DNA from: Clostridium sp031626875
GTDB taxonomy: Bacteria > Bacillota > Clostridia > Clostridiales > Clostridiaceae
Direction: 5' to 3'
Assembly (NCBI RefSeq): GCF_031626875.1
Contig: NZ_JANDMF010000010.1
Coordinates: forward strand, 56,483-120,482
Length of the DNA stretch: 64,000 nucleotides
Shown here in pieces: positions 40,887 to 49,618 of the stretch. A program made the translations under genes and the position numbers. The notes beneath the pieces were generated by a model. That model did not search any database. It was not told the DNA's origin and saw only the letters and a program-made list of their open reading frames with translations. Numbering within the stretch: the first letter of the stretch is position 1; every line of letters begins with the position of its first letter.

Positions 40887-41435
40887 CTATTTAATAACAA
40901 ACCCCTTTGCTTCTCTAATCTTCTTTTTCCCTCTATATATTCTGTTATATATAATATTCGCCGTTACTCCAAGCTTTGTTGCAATCTCTGATGCATTCAT
41001 ATCCTGCATAAAATGCTTTATAAAAATATCACGATCCTTCTCATTCAAACAGCTTAATAAACTTTCAATATCTTTTTGAGCCTCTTCTTCTATTATTCTT
41101 ATATCGGAATTATCTGGAATTCCTATCTCTAAGGAATCATACTCAGTATTATTTAAATCTTTGATATACTTTCTTTTATAATCAATACTTCTATATTTTG
41201 AAACGCCTATAACCCAGTTCTTGAATGTGCCCCTCTTTGCATCAAACTTGTCTATGTTTTCCCATATGCTCAAGAATATATCGTTAATACACTCTTCCTG
41301 AATATGTTGTAAATTATATAATTGTTTTGAAACTATAATTTTCACAAGCCATCCATATTCTTTAATTACATACCTTAAAGCATCTTCATTTCTTTTTTTA
41401 AGACATTTTATAAAATTCTGTTCATCTATTTTCAT
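40887..41435 (-). CDS. Sigma-70 family (ECF-like) sigma factor
   Basis: 182 residues. Region 2: ALRYVIKEYGWLVKIIVSKQ, EECINDIFLSIWENIDKFD, GTFKNWVIGVSKYRSIDYKR. Region 4: LLSCLNEKDRDIFIKHFMQD, ASEIATKLGVTANIIYNRIY. No region 1 or 3, so ECF type. Paired with the DUF4179 gene. The upstream 490 bp is mostly non-coding. The target promoter is unknown. Confidence 0.88.
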   Translation of the reverse strand: MKIDEQNFIKCLKKRNEDALRYVIKEYGWLVKIIVSKQLYNLQHIQEECINDIFLSIWENIDKFDAKRGTFKNWVIGVSKYRSIDYKRKYIKDLNNTEYDSLEIGIPDNSDIRIIEEEAQKDIESLLSCLNEKDRDIFIKHFMQDMNASEIATKLGVTANIIYNRIYRGKKKIREAKGFVIK

Positions 41436-41593
41436 GACTCCTCCTTATTATATTTGCAAATATAATTTGACTTCTTCATATAATACTACGAAACATATTT
41501 CTTATTTCTCACTCTAATTCATTAATTTCCATAAAAAATTATAAAACTTCCATTTAGTTAATATATAAACATATTTTCTTCCACATTAAAAAA

Positions 41594-41626
41594 CCCCACG
41601 AAAATTTATACTGAACTTTCGCGGGG
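41594..41626 (-). terminator. Terminator in the sigma-deoB interval
   Basis: CCCCACGAAA/TTTCGCGGGG stem (one mismatch), then TTTTTT on the minus strand. It suits a transcript coming from deoB direction, ahead of the sigma gene. Confidence 0.75.
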
Positions 41627-41659
41627 ATCATTTATCAATTCTATATACATATATTAAGT

Positions 41660-41815
41660 TTATTCTTCTGCATTATAATAACATTCTCTTCTATCACTTT
41701 CTAAACATCCAGACTTTGTTACTGTTACAAAAATACTCCTCACTTCTGGTCCAAGTTGTGCTATAACTAATAATTTTAATATCTCCTGATTAAAGTAAAT
41801 TTTATAAAGTAGCAC
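41660..41815 (-). pseudogene. Possible small-gene remnant (51 codons)
   Basis: A minus-strand frame from a GTG at 41815 to 41660 encodes LVIAQLGPEVRSIFVTVTKS and CLESDRRECYYNAEE. No ribosome site before the GTG, and no known family. The terminator 34 bp downstream suggests it was once a gene end. Could be the degraded C-terminus of a longer protein. Confidence 0.25.
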
Positions 41816-41925
41816 AAAAACAATGAGAAAGTCCCTGACTTACGAACAGTTAATAACCACATAATTGGAAATATGTGTTTTGTCAAAAAACTATTCTGAA
41901 GCTAACTGTTAAATATCTTTTAATA

Positions 41926-43116
41926 TTAAATAAGTTTATTCAATACTGATTCACCAATTGTATTCTTAGGCATTTTCAATTCAAAATTCTCTGCAATTGT
42001 TGCCCCAATGGCAGCAAACCCATTACTTGTTTCCATTAATCCATTTCCAGTCATGGATGGTGAATATGCTAAGAATGGAACAAATTCACGTGTATGATCT
42101 GTACCTGTATAAGTTGGATCATTACCATGATCTGCTGTAATTATTAGTAAATCATTTTCTTTTAATTTACTTAATACAAAACCTAAGTTAACATCAAATT
42201 TTTCTAGTTCTTCTGCATAACCAATTGGGTTTCTTCTATGTCCCCATAAAGCATCAAAATCAACTAAATTGACAAAACACAATCCATTGAAAGCTTTATC
42301 CATTATTTCTATAGTTTGTTCCATTCCATGAACTGAACTTTTTGATTTATGTGATTCTGTTATACCTTCTCCATCAAATATATCATTTATCTTTCCAACT
42401 GATATTACATCTAACCCATTATCTTTTAATACATTAAGTGTAGTTAAACCATATGGCTTTAAGGCATAATCATGTCTATTACTTGTACGTTTAAATTCAC
42501 CTTTTTTCATCCCTACATATGGTCTTGCTATAACTCTTCCAACTTTCCATTCATCTTTAAGAGTTAATTCTCTTGCAATTTCACAACATCTATACAGTTC
42601 ATCTAACCCGAATGTTTCTTCATGACCACAAATTTGTAATACTGAATCTGCTGAAGTATATACAATCATATCTCCTGTTTTTATTTGGTGTTCTCCAAGC
42701 TCATCTAATATTTCCGTCCCGCTAGCACTTTTATTCCCTACAATCTTATGACCAGTTCTCTTTTCTAATTCATCTAATAATTCTTGTGGAAAGCCTGTAT
42801 CAGTAAATGTTTGAAATGGAGTTTCTATCTTTATGCCCATCATTTCCCAATGGCCAGTCATTGTATCCTTCCCTATACTTGCTTCTTGCATTTTCATAAA
42901 ATGTCCTAAAGGCTTCTCTATTGGTTCTACATGTTTAGTAGGATGTAAATTTCCTAACCCTAGTTTTTGTAAATTAGGAATTTTTAAACTTTCTACAGAT
43001 TCTGCTATATGTCCTAGTGTATCTACACCTATATCCCCATAATCCTTTGAATCATTATCTTCTCCTACTCCAAGTGAATCAACTACAATTGTAAAAATTC
43101 TATTATATTTCTTCAT
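41926..43116 (-). CDS. deoB: Phosphopentomutase
   Basis: 396 residues, typical of the family. Metal site segments of the alkaline phosphatase superfamily are visible: FTIVVDSLGVGEDNDSKDYG near the start, GKDTMTGHWEMMG, SVHGMEQTIEIMD, and ADHGNDPTYTGTDHTREFVP near the end. Converts ribose-1-P or deoxyribose-1-P to the 5-phosphate. It follows the uridine phosphorylase gene in the same direction, so the two form a nucleoside-salvage operon. ATG 43116 follows GAAAGGATAAG. Confidence 0.97.
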   Translation of the reverse strand: MKKYNRIFTIVVDSLGVGEDNDSKDYGDIGVDTLGHIAESVESLKIPNLQKLGLGNLHPTKHVEPIEKPLGHFMKMQEASIGKDTMTGHWEMMGIKIETPFQTFTDTGFPQELLDELEKRTGHKIVGNKSASGTEILDELGEHQIKTGDMIVYTSADSVLQICGHEETFGLDELYRCCEIARELTLKDEWKVGRVIARPYVGMKKGEFKRTSNRHDYALKPYGLTTLNVLKDNGLDVISVGKINDIFDGEGITESHKSKSSVHGMEQTIEIMDKAFNGLCFVNLVDFDALWGHRRNPIGYAEELEKFDVNLGFVLSKLKENDLLIITADHGNDPTYTGTDHTREFVPFLAYSPSMTGNGLMETSNGFAAIGATIAENFELKMPKNTIGESVLNKLI

Positions 43117-43254
43117 AACTTATCCTTTCTAATTAGCTCCTTTTAAGTATGAATTTGCATTTATTAGCTAATTTATTTTCTACCTAATTAAGAGTTTTAT
43201 ACTTCCAATTAGTCTTAATTAAAAGATATTAGCAATAATTAATGTTTTTTCAAA

Positions 43255-44031
43255 CTATTTTTCTTTATCATTTTTAATTAAATTTCTAATTGCTTGAACT
43301 GCAACTTCTATTGCTGCTTCTGTATCATGAACTTGTGTATTTTCAAGTCCTGCCTTTTCGCGTTCCTGATTAGCAACTACTAAAAAAACTGAGCCAACTT
43401 TTACTTTTAAGTAACTACCTACTACAAATAAAGCAGCTGATTCCATTTCAGATGCAAGACATCCACATCTTAGCCATGCATCCCATTTATTCATTAAGTC
43501 ATAGCTAACTGGTTTTGTTTCTGGTGAATGTTGACCATAAAATGAATCCTTGCATTGCACAACTCCAACATGATAGCTCTTTTTAAGCTCCTTAGAAGCA
43601 TCTGCTAATGCATTTACAATTTCAAAGTTTGCAACTGCTGGGAATTCTATTGGTGCATATTCTTTACTTGTTCCTTCTGCTCTTATTGCACCTGTTGCAA
43701 CAACAACCTCTCCACCTTTAACATCTATGTCCATTCCTCCACATGTACCTACTCTTACAAAAGTATCAGCTCCACATTTCACCAATTCCTCCAGAGCTAT
43801 TGCTGCTGATGGTCCACCTATTCCTGTTGATGTAACACTTACCTTTACACCATCTAAATATCCTGTATAAGTAACATATTCTCTACTATCTGCAACTAAT
43901 ACTGGATTATCAAAATGTGCAGCTATCTTTTCACATCTCTTGGGATCACCTGGAAGTATAACATATTTCCCTACTTCTCCTTTTCCAACATTAATGTGAT
44001 ATTCTTTTCCTGAACCTTGTGAATAAATCAT
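43255..44031 (-). CDS. udp: Uridine phosphorylase
   Basis: Start at ATG 44031 with GGAGG 8 nt upstream; the earlier ATG overlaps that site. 258 residues with the nucleoside phosphorylase signature: VGKYVILPGDPKRCEKIA, TSTGIGGPSAAIALEEL, FVRVGTCGGMD, and the active-site CLASEMESAALFVVG. Cleaves uridine to uracil and ribose-1-P, the substrate of deoB. Divergent from a GntR regulator, with operator-like dyads between them. Confidence 0.93.
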   Translation of the reverse strand: MIYSQGSGKEYHINVGKGEVGKYVILPGDPKRCEKIAAHFDNPVLVADSREYVTYTGYLDGVKVSVTSTGIGGPSAAIALEELVKCGADTFVRVGTCGGMDIDVKGGEVVVATGAIRAEGTSKEYAPIEFPAVANFEIVNALADASKELKKSYHVGVVQCKDSFYGQHSPETKPVSYDLMNKWDAWLRCGCLASEMESAALFVVGSYLKVKVGSVFLVVANQEREKAGLENTQVHDTEAAIEVAVQAIRNLIKNDKEK

Positions 44032-44386
44032 ATATAAAGCCTCCATTCAAACTATCATTAGAATACGATTACAAACGTATTTTAGAAAACATTTTTTATT
44101 ATTTAACTTGTCTATTAACTTGTATAATTATCTATACACCGAGAATAGCATGTCTATTTTTCCCTGTCAATATATTTTTCTATTTTATATTTAAAGTTAT
44201 ACATTAATATTAACCTATGATAAAATATATTTTAGAGTTTTTACAAAAATATAGTGTATACTCACTAAGAAATTAATTTAATTATAGAATTAAAATTATA
44301 ATTTTTATAAATAATATATTTAAATAAAAAACATTATTTAATATAACCACTTGTCTAAACAAGTATATAGGAAAGGTGATATTTTT
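44032..44386. promoter_or_regulatory. Divergent control region of udp-deoB and the GntR gene
   Basis: 355 bp without a gene. Two dyads of GntR-operator type: TGTATA-6-TATACA at 44121-44138 and ACTTGT-CTAA-ACAAGT at 44349-44364, 22 bp before the GntR ATG. Additional ACTTGT half sites at 44106 and 44118. No convincing -35/-10 pair was fixed. Shared control by the GntR protein is inferred. Confidence 0.55.
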
Positions 44387-45121
44387 ATGAATAAATTTAA
44401 TCTACTTAGACAAGAGAAAGAATTAAGATATGTAAGTGTATATAATAAGCTTTTTAAAATGATAATTGAAGGTACTTTTCCTGAAGGAAGTAGATTACCA
44501 TCTGAACCTAATCTTGCAAAATTAATAGGTGTAAGTAGAACCACTCTAAGACAAGCTCTTGCATTATTACAAGATGATGGATTAGTGCGTAATATTAGAG
44601 GAAAAGGAAATTTTATAATAAAATCTGCACCTGAAAAAAATACTGGCTTAGAAACAATAGGCCATCCTCTATATAAATGTATAAATAACGAAATTGATGA
44701 TGTTAAAATTCAGCTTCGCATAGAACCTTCAACAGACTACTTTAATAAAATTTTAGTTAAGAAAACTGCTGCTGTAGTATTAGTAGACAGATGGTTTAAA
44801 TCTTTGGGAAATGTAGTTTCTTATACTTTTACTTTATTGCCAATAGAAACTATCTCTAAGTTTAATTTAGATTTAAATGATGATGATAAAGTTTTAAAAT
44901 TTTTAGAAAAAGAAATCTATGAACTATGTAGTGATACATTAGTTGAGGTAAAATATTCTACCTCTGGTAACTTTGCTGCTAAAGAATATCCTATTTCACA
45001 TGAAAACCAATTTCATTTAATACAAGAAACCATATATAAAGACTCAGAATTTCCCATTGCATCTAATAAACATTATTTACCTATAAAATCTAGTTCTATT
45101 AAGCTTCACCCAAAAAAATAA
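44387..45121 (+). CDS. GntR/HutC-family regulator with UTRA domain
   Basis: Start at ATG 44387 with AGGAAAGGTG upstream. 244 residues. Winged-helix domain about 15-80: SVYNKLFKMIIEGTFPEGSR, PSEPNLAKLIGVSRTTLRQA, LLQDDGLVRNIRGKGNFII. The rest (RIEPSTDYFNKILVKKTAAV, TFTLLPIETISKFNLDL) fits a UTRA ligand-binding domain. Likely represses the divergent udp-deoB operon until a nucleoside or sugar phosphate appears. Own operator at 44349-44364. Confidence 0.88.
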   Translation: MNKFNLLRQEKELRYVSVYNKLFKMIIEGTFPEGSRLPSEPNLAKLIGVSRTTLRQALALLQDDGLVRNIRGKGNFIIKSAPEKNTGLETIGHPLYKCINNEIDDVKIQLRIEPSTDYFNKILVKKTAAVVLVDRWFKSLGNVVSYTFTLLPIETISKFNLDLNDDDKVLKFLEKEIYELCSDTLVEVKYSTSGNFAAKEYPISHENQFHLIQETIYKDSEFPIASNKHYLPIKSSSIKLHPKK

Positions 45122-45152
45122 TCATTGAATTTATCTAGTTAAATTCAATGAT
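45121..45152. terminator. Terminator between GntR and propeller genes
   Basis: 13-bp perfect dyad ATCATTGAATTTA and its complement with a 6-nt loop; T-rich on the plus strand. Serves the convergent genes. Confidence 0.75.
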
Positions 45153-45164
45153 TATTTTCTATAA

Positions 45165-46202
45165 TTAATTTATTGTTGAAGTGTATGCTGCTCCTAATTC
45201 ATTCTTAGATGTGTTAACTTCATCATTATAACTATTTAATGACCACGACTCACCAGTCTTATTATCACATATATACAAATCATAGCCACCTACTCCTCCT
45301 AATCTATTACTGGAAATTATGGTATAATTTGAATTTACAACACAAACATCTGAATTATCAGCATCTGAAACATTAAATGGCATATTTATTGGTTTGTCAT
45401 CTGTTTGTGTATTTTTAAAATATATCATATCATTTGGATCAGGTCTTGTATAAAAAAATCCTGTACTATCTTTTGTTATTGGATAGTATTCTGAAATTCC
45501 AACATCAGCACATCCTGATACCTTTTCTGGAATGCCTCCTAAAGATGGAATTACATATATATCAGCTTCATCCCTTAATAATCCTGAGAAAAAAATATAC
45601 ACTCCATCATCAGAATAAAAAGGCATTGAACACTCCATTGAAGAACTTGAATAAATAGTTGTTATTATATTAGCACTAATATCCATAGTTTTTATATAAT
45701 ACATTTCTCCATAAGTTGATTTGAATACTATCTTATTATTGCTGCCAGGATAAAATTTAGGATCTTCATCCCTACTTTTAGAATTATTGGTCAAATTTAT
45801 AGGATTTCCATTTTTCCCTATAGTATATGAATACAAATCCCAAGTACAATTTGAATTATCTATCCCCATAAACACTATCTTTTTACCATCTGCAGTCCAC
45901 ACAGCATTCATAGGATCTGAAACATTTGTCCACGACGAGCTTATACGATCAAGAAGTTTAGTTTCTAAATTAAGAACATATAAACTACTACTTCCATCAC
46001 CATAAGAATTATAACTATGATATACAACTCTTCCTGTTACATTTGGAGCATACCATACTTTTGATTTGTTTTCCTCACTGGCATCGCTTTTTGGATACTC
46101 ATCTAATGAATAGCTACTAGTTGCTCGTTTTCTTTGAGTAATATCTGAATAAGTATTAGATATTTTCTCTAAAAATAATAGCTTCCTTTTTATATTTTTC
46201 AT
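45165..46202 (-). CDS. TolB/PD40-like beta-propeller protein
   Basis: 345 residues. Repeated PD40-like blades: AVWTADGKKIVFMGIDN, DPKFYPGSNNKIVFKS, MPFYSDDGVYIFFSG, GFFYTRPDPNDMIYF, each near 45 residues. No signal peptide: the N-terminus is basic (MKNIKRKLLFLEK). Similar propellers sit on spore or cell surfaces or bind polymers; here role unknown. The operon shows no neighbours. Confidence 0.8.
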   Translation of the reverse strand: MKNIKRKLLFLEKISNTYSDITQRKRATSSYSLDEYPKSDASEENKSKVWYAPNVTGRVVYHSYNSYGDGSSSLYVLNLETKLLDRISSSWTNVSDPMNAVWTADGKKIVFMGIDNSNCTWDLYSYTIGKNGNPINLTNNSKSRDEDPKFYPGSNNKIVFKSTYGEMYYIKTMDISANIITTIYSSSSMECSMPFYSDDGVYIFFSGLLRDEADIYVIPSLGGIPEKVSGCADVGISEYYPITKDSTGFFYTRPDPNDMIYFKNTQTDDKPINMPFNVSDADNSDVCVVNSNYTIISSNRLGGVGGYDLYICDNKTGESWSLNSYNDEVNTSKNELGAAYTSTIN

Positions 46203-46324
46203 ATTTAATCTCTCCTAAGTCTATTTTATCATTTCCTTGCAAAATAATTTCTTTGCTACTATTAAATCAATTTTGTACATAGTTATAAGATTTTTGTTTC
46301 AATTTTCTCAATGATATTATGCTC

Positions 46325-46360
46325 AAAAAAGAGAATTCAAATTTATGAATTCTCTTTTTT
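46325..46360. terminator. Strong terminator after the alpha/beta hydrolase gene
   Basis: 15-bp perfect dyad with A6 and T6 on its sides and a 6-nt loop. Confidence 0.85.
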
Positions 46361-46396
46361 GTAGTTAGTAGATAAATTTATTTTAATACCCTATTA

Positions 46397-47194
46397 TTAT
46401 AAATGTTTTCTCAAAAAGTTTAATGACTCTGAAATTATTTCATATGACCTTTCCTCATCATTAAATAAATCAAATGCATATCCACCTGTATAGTGATTAT
46501 AAATTTCAAAATTTAAATTGTGTTTAAGTCCTTTTGTAATAAAGTTATCAATTGATTCATTAACTATAGGATTATAAAGTCCTGCCCTAGCAATGAATAA
46601 AGGTGGAACTCTATTTGAATTTTCATCTATGAGATTTATTGGTGAATATTTCTCTATGTCTTCTTCCTCTATCTTTATCTCTAGCAATTTTCCCACTGCT
46701 TTAAAATCTCCAAAACCATAATAAGCAATAATAGCCTTAATAGATTCAATATTATTATTCATCCCTGCATACAGCCCAAATGGAACACCACTTGAAAAAC
46801 ACCAAATTGCGATTCTATCTTTATCTATATTTAACCTATCAGCATTTTCTATTAAATACTTAATAAGTTCCTCTATATCTTTATTAACTTCTTTGATATT
46901 ATCTCCATCAGATAAAACTCTATGATTGAAAGTTACTGCATTTAATCCAGACGCTGCTATTAATTTCCCATATGAAATATGTTGACCTGACTCTTTAAAA
47001 TTTACAGATGAAGCTTCTCCATGTATCAAAATTACTACAGGTAATTTTTTATTAATAAAAGGAGTATATAAATCCATTAGCATTTCTTTTTTACCTACAG
47101 ATTTATAAACTATGTTTTTTTGTATGCAAATCTTGTCCATATTATTAATTTTATAAACTATCTCTTTATTAAAAATTTCTTTAATACTTAACAT
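46397..47194 (-). CDS. Alpha/beta-hydrolase (lipase/esterase type)
   Basis: 265 residues. The oxyanion segment PVVILIHGEAS and the nucleophile elbow AIWCFSSGVPFGLYAG (Ser within the GxSxG-like FSSG) are visible, with a catalytic Asp/His region near the end (FEIYNHYTGGYAFDLF). It belongs to the dienelactone hydrolase/esterase group. Substrate unknown. Single-gene transcript. Confidence 0.8.
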   Translation of the reverse strand: MLSIKEIFNKEIVYKINNMDKICIQKNIVYKSVGKKEMLMDLYTPFINKKLPVVILIHGEASSVNFKESGQHISYGKLIAASGLNAVTFNHRVLSDGDNIKEVNKDIEELIKYLIENADRLNIDKDRIAIWCFSSGVPFGLYAGMNNNIESIKAIIAYYGFGDFKAVGKLLEIKIEEEDIEKYSPINLIDENSNRVPPLFIARAGLYNPIVNESIDNFITKGLKHNLNFEIYNHYTGGYAFDLFNDEERSYEIISESLNFLRKHL

Positions 47195-47589
47195 ATCAGT
47201 TCTCCTCCTGTAAATTTATCCTTATTAACCAATTTCTAATTCTTTTGTTGTACGATATTATAATGTGTTTTAGATATCAATTCATAAACAAGTACATACA
47301 AAATTGTAAAGATAATAAAAATAATCTTAATCATTACAATTATTTATTCATGTATTTATTATAATAAGCGCCTTCCATATTTCAGTCAAGTTTTCTAATA
47401 CATTCCACTAAAAATAAGTTCTCTTTTAATCTCCAACAGATAATTTTTTCTAATTACATTATCTATTTTCTTTTAACTTTGAGAAATTCATAAAATACAA
47501 TTAAAAGAGGATAAGTAGCTATAATTAGCATCTACTCTTATCCTCCTATTATAAAATATAAACTATATTAAATTTACTATTAATATTAT
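47195..47589. other. 395-bp intergenic region
   Basis: No gene. Contains the terminator at 47507-47545 and an imperfect dyad ATTGTAAAGAT...ATCATTACAAT near 47310-47341 that could be a regulator site for the hydrolase gene. Otherwise nothing supported. Confidence 0.5.
47507..47545 (-). terminator. Terminator after the paralogous pair
   Basis: GAGGATAAGTAG pairs with CTACTCTTATCCTC with a 2-nt bulge, followed by TTTTAATTG on the minus strand. Confidence 0.6.
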
Positions 47590-48024
47590 TTATGCTGGTC
47601 TAATTTGTGTTGCTGTAAAAGTAATAGGTCCATCAACAAATACACTATTAACATTTTGTGCTAATTGTACAGTTAATAAATACCTAGCACTTGTAATACC
47701 AGTTCCTATAACATCCACATAAGATAATGGTACATTTACAATATCTGCATTACCTTCTCTATCCACTTCTTGAACAGCTTTATAAATTTCTTGTCCTGGA
47801 AAAGTTAATTGACCTTTAAATATTTTTAATTCAACACTAGCAAAAGTTGTTGAACTATCATTGTCAACTCCTCCAACTACTGCATTTAACCAAATAAGAT
47901 CCCCTTGCCTTAAATCAGTTATATTAAGTTCTCCTATTACGGTAGGAGTAGTTGTTACTGGTATTAAATTGTCAGTAGGTGTATTTACTGAACTAAAAAA
48001 CTTAAATGATTGTACTGTTGCCAT
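47590..48024 (-). CDS. Beta-rich paralog 2 of a tandem pair, unknown function
   Basis: 144 residues, beginning MATVQSFKFFSSVNTPTDNL, all-beta, with IGELNITDLRQGDLIWLNAV, VGGVDNDSS and the terminal GPITFTATQIRPA. Same layout as the upstream gene 48080-48508, sharing VxxxGDxIWLNAVVGGVDN, GxEIYxA, NVPxSYVD and GPITFTAxQxRP. No signal peptide. Such small jelly-roll proteins in spore-formers are often spore-surface proteins, but this is inference only. Confidence 0.7.
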   Translation of the reverse strand: MATVQSFKFFSSVNTPTDNLIPVTTTPTVIGELNITDLRQGDLIWLNAVVGGVDNDSSTTFASVELKIFKGQLTFPGQEIYKAVQEVDREGNADIVNVPLSYVDVIGTGITSARYLLTVQLAQNVNSVFVDGPITFTATQIRPA

Positions 48025-48079
48025 GAAAATTCCTCCTCAGAAAATAATTTTATTATTAAAGAAAATTAATTTATTCTAC

Positions 48080-48508
48080 TTATGGTCTAAATTGTAGTGC
48101 TGTGAAAGTAATAGGTCCTCTTATAAATACATTTTGTATACCTTCATCTATTTGTACTGCTAAAACATACCTTACATTTCTTGCCCCTTTATCTATAGAA
48201 TCAACATAAGAAATTGGCACATTGGTAACATCTCCAGCCTTATCAGCATCTAGAGGAGCAAAATATATTTCCTTTCCTGGTATAAATACATTTCCTTTAT
48301 AAAGATTAAAAGTAATATATGGAGATATACATCCTTTATTATTATCCACACCACCAACTACTGCATTAAGCCAAATAGCATCCCCCTTAAGGACTTCATC
48401 TATAAATACTTCGCCAATTACATAAGGCATAGTTGATACTAAGATTTTAGTATTTCCAAAAGCATTATCATCCAGCTGAAAATATTCAAATTGCTGTATT
48501 GTAACCAT
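48080..48508 (-). CDS. Beta-rich paralog 1 of a tandem pair, unknown function
   Basis: 142 residues, beginning MVTIQQFEYFQLDDNAFGNT. It carries the same motif order as its neighbour (VLKGDAIWLNAVVGGVDN, NVPISYVDSID, IRGPITFTALQFRP). The pair is transcribed leftward 55 bp apart, consistent with recent duplication. ATG 48508 follows GGGGAGGAGC. Function not known. Confidence 0.7.
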   Translation of the reverse strand: MVTIQQFEYFQLDDNAFGNTKILVSTMPYVIGEVFIDEVLKGDAIWLNAVVGGVDNNKGCISPYITFNLYKGNVFIPGKEIYFAPLDADKAGDVTNVPISYVDSIDKGARNVRYVLAVQIDEGIQNVFIRGPITFTALQFRP

Positions 48509-48843
48509 TTATGCTCCTCCCCAATTTACTCAATATTTGTTACGAAAATTAATAAAATATAATATTTCTCAACTAATATATTATATGTAAACAACCTACT
48601 ATTTGTTTCCAATTTCGACAATTTTATTTTTCATATTAAATAAAAATTTTATAAAAAATAAAAGTATATTTAACTCATATTGGATATTTGTAATTTTTTA
48701 TTCATTTGATATATACTTATATAAATAACAGTTTGTAAAATAAAACCGTAAAAGAATATTTCAGAGGTGATTCTATGAAAAGATGCATTGTATTAATGGA
48801 ATAGTCAGAAAATCAATATAAAATATCAAGGAGTGAATTAAAC
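48509..48843. other. 335-bp intergenic region before the acetyltransferase gene
   Basis: Holds the mini-ORF at 48775-48804 with AGAGGTG ribosome site. The rest is A/T-rich with no other feature. A promoter is likely but was not fixed. Confidence 0.5.
48775..48804 (+). promoter_or_regulatory. Possible leader peptide (9 codons) before the acetyltransferase
   Basis: ATG after AGAGGTGATTCT, product MKRCIVLME, stop at 48804, then 39 nt to the main ATG at 48844. Short leaders in front of drug-resistance genes often cause inducible translation by ribosome stalling. No clear anti-Shine-Dalgarno hairpin was seen here, so it is tentative. Confidence 0.4.
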
Positions 48844-49473
48844 ATGACTATTCCAAACCCAAATAAAATATATCCAAGAAGTAAAGATTACCAAATTGTA
48901 TATCTAAAAAATGTAATTACAAAAGATAATATAGAAGTTGGAGATTATACAATATATAATGATTTTAATAATGATCCAAGAGATTTTGAAAGAAATAATG
49001 TACTTTATCATTACCCAATAAACCATGATAAATTAATTATTGGCAAGTTTTGTTCAATAGCATGTAAAGCAAAATTTCTTATGAATAGTGGAAATCATAC
49101 AATGAAATCACTATCCACTTATACTTTTCCTATCTTTGGAGAAGAATGGAATGAATCCTTACACCCAAAAGATGCTTGGGATAACAAAGGTGATATCATA
49201 ATTGGAAATGATGTATGGATAGGCTATGATGCTATAATTATGTCAGGAGTAAAAATCGGAGATGGTGCAATTATTGGAACTAGAGCCCTAGTTACTAAAG
49301 ATGTCCCCCCATACACTATTGTAGCAGGCGTACCAGCAAAAATTATAAAGAAAAGATTTAATGAAGATGTTATTTCAAAATTACTAAAAATCAGGTGGTG
49401 GGATTGGCCATATAAGAAAATCCAAGAAAATATTGAACATATTCAATCTGGAAATATTAATAAATTAATATAA
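48844..49473 (+). CDS. Xenobiotic acetyltransferase (Vat/CatB hexapeptide family)
   Basis: 209 residues, left-handed beta-helix. Diagnostic parts: GKFCSIACKAKFLMNSGNHT with the active-site His, STYTFPIFG, WIGYDAIIMSGVKIGDGAII, TKDVPPYTIVAGVPAKIIKK and the terminal IRWWDWPY. This pattern defines streptogramin A (Vat) and type B chloramphenicol acetyltransferases. Resistance phenotype cannot be read from sequence; many chromosomal relatives are not clinically resistant. Own ribosome site AAGGAG at 8 nt. Confidence 0.88.
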   Translation: MTIPNPNKIYPRSKDYQIVYLKNVITKDNIEVGDYTIYNDFNNDPRDFERNNVLYHYPINHDKLIIGKFCSIACKAKFLMNSGNHTMKSLSTYTFPIFGEEWNESLHPKDAWDNKGDIIIGNDVWIGYDAIIMSGVKIGDGAIIGTRALVTKDVPPYTIVAGVPAKIIKKRFNEDVISKLLKIRWWDWPYKKIQENIEHIQSGNINKLI

Positions 49474-49493
49474 TACATTTGTTATCTAAACTA

Positions 49494-49532
49494 AAGCACC
49501 AAGATAGTACATACTCTATTATCTTGGTGCTT
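49494..49532 (+). terminator. Terminator of the acetyltransferase gene
   Basis: 13-bp perfect dyad AAGCACCAAGATA with its complement; T-rich tail on the plus strand. Confidence 0.8.
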
Positions 49533-49618
49533 ATAAATTTTAATTATACAAATAACAATATAACATTATTTGTCATATTATATTATTATGAAAACTAAAA
49601 AATTAGGAGGAATGTATT

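Larger units (their letters stand above)
41436..41925. other. 490-bp interval between the sigma and deoB genes
   Basis: Holds the terminator at 41594-41626 and a possible 51-residue minus-strand remnant at 41660-41815. A-rich elsewhere, no other supported feature. Confidence 0.5.
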
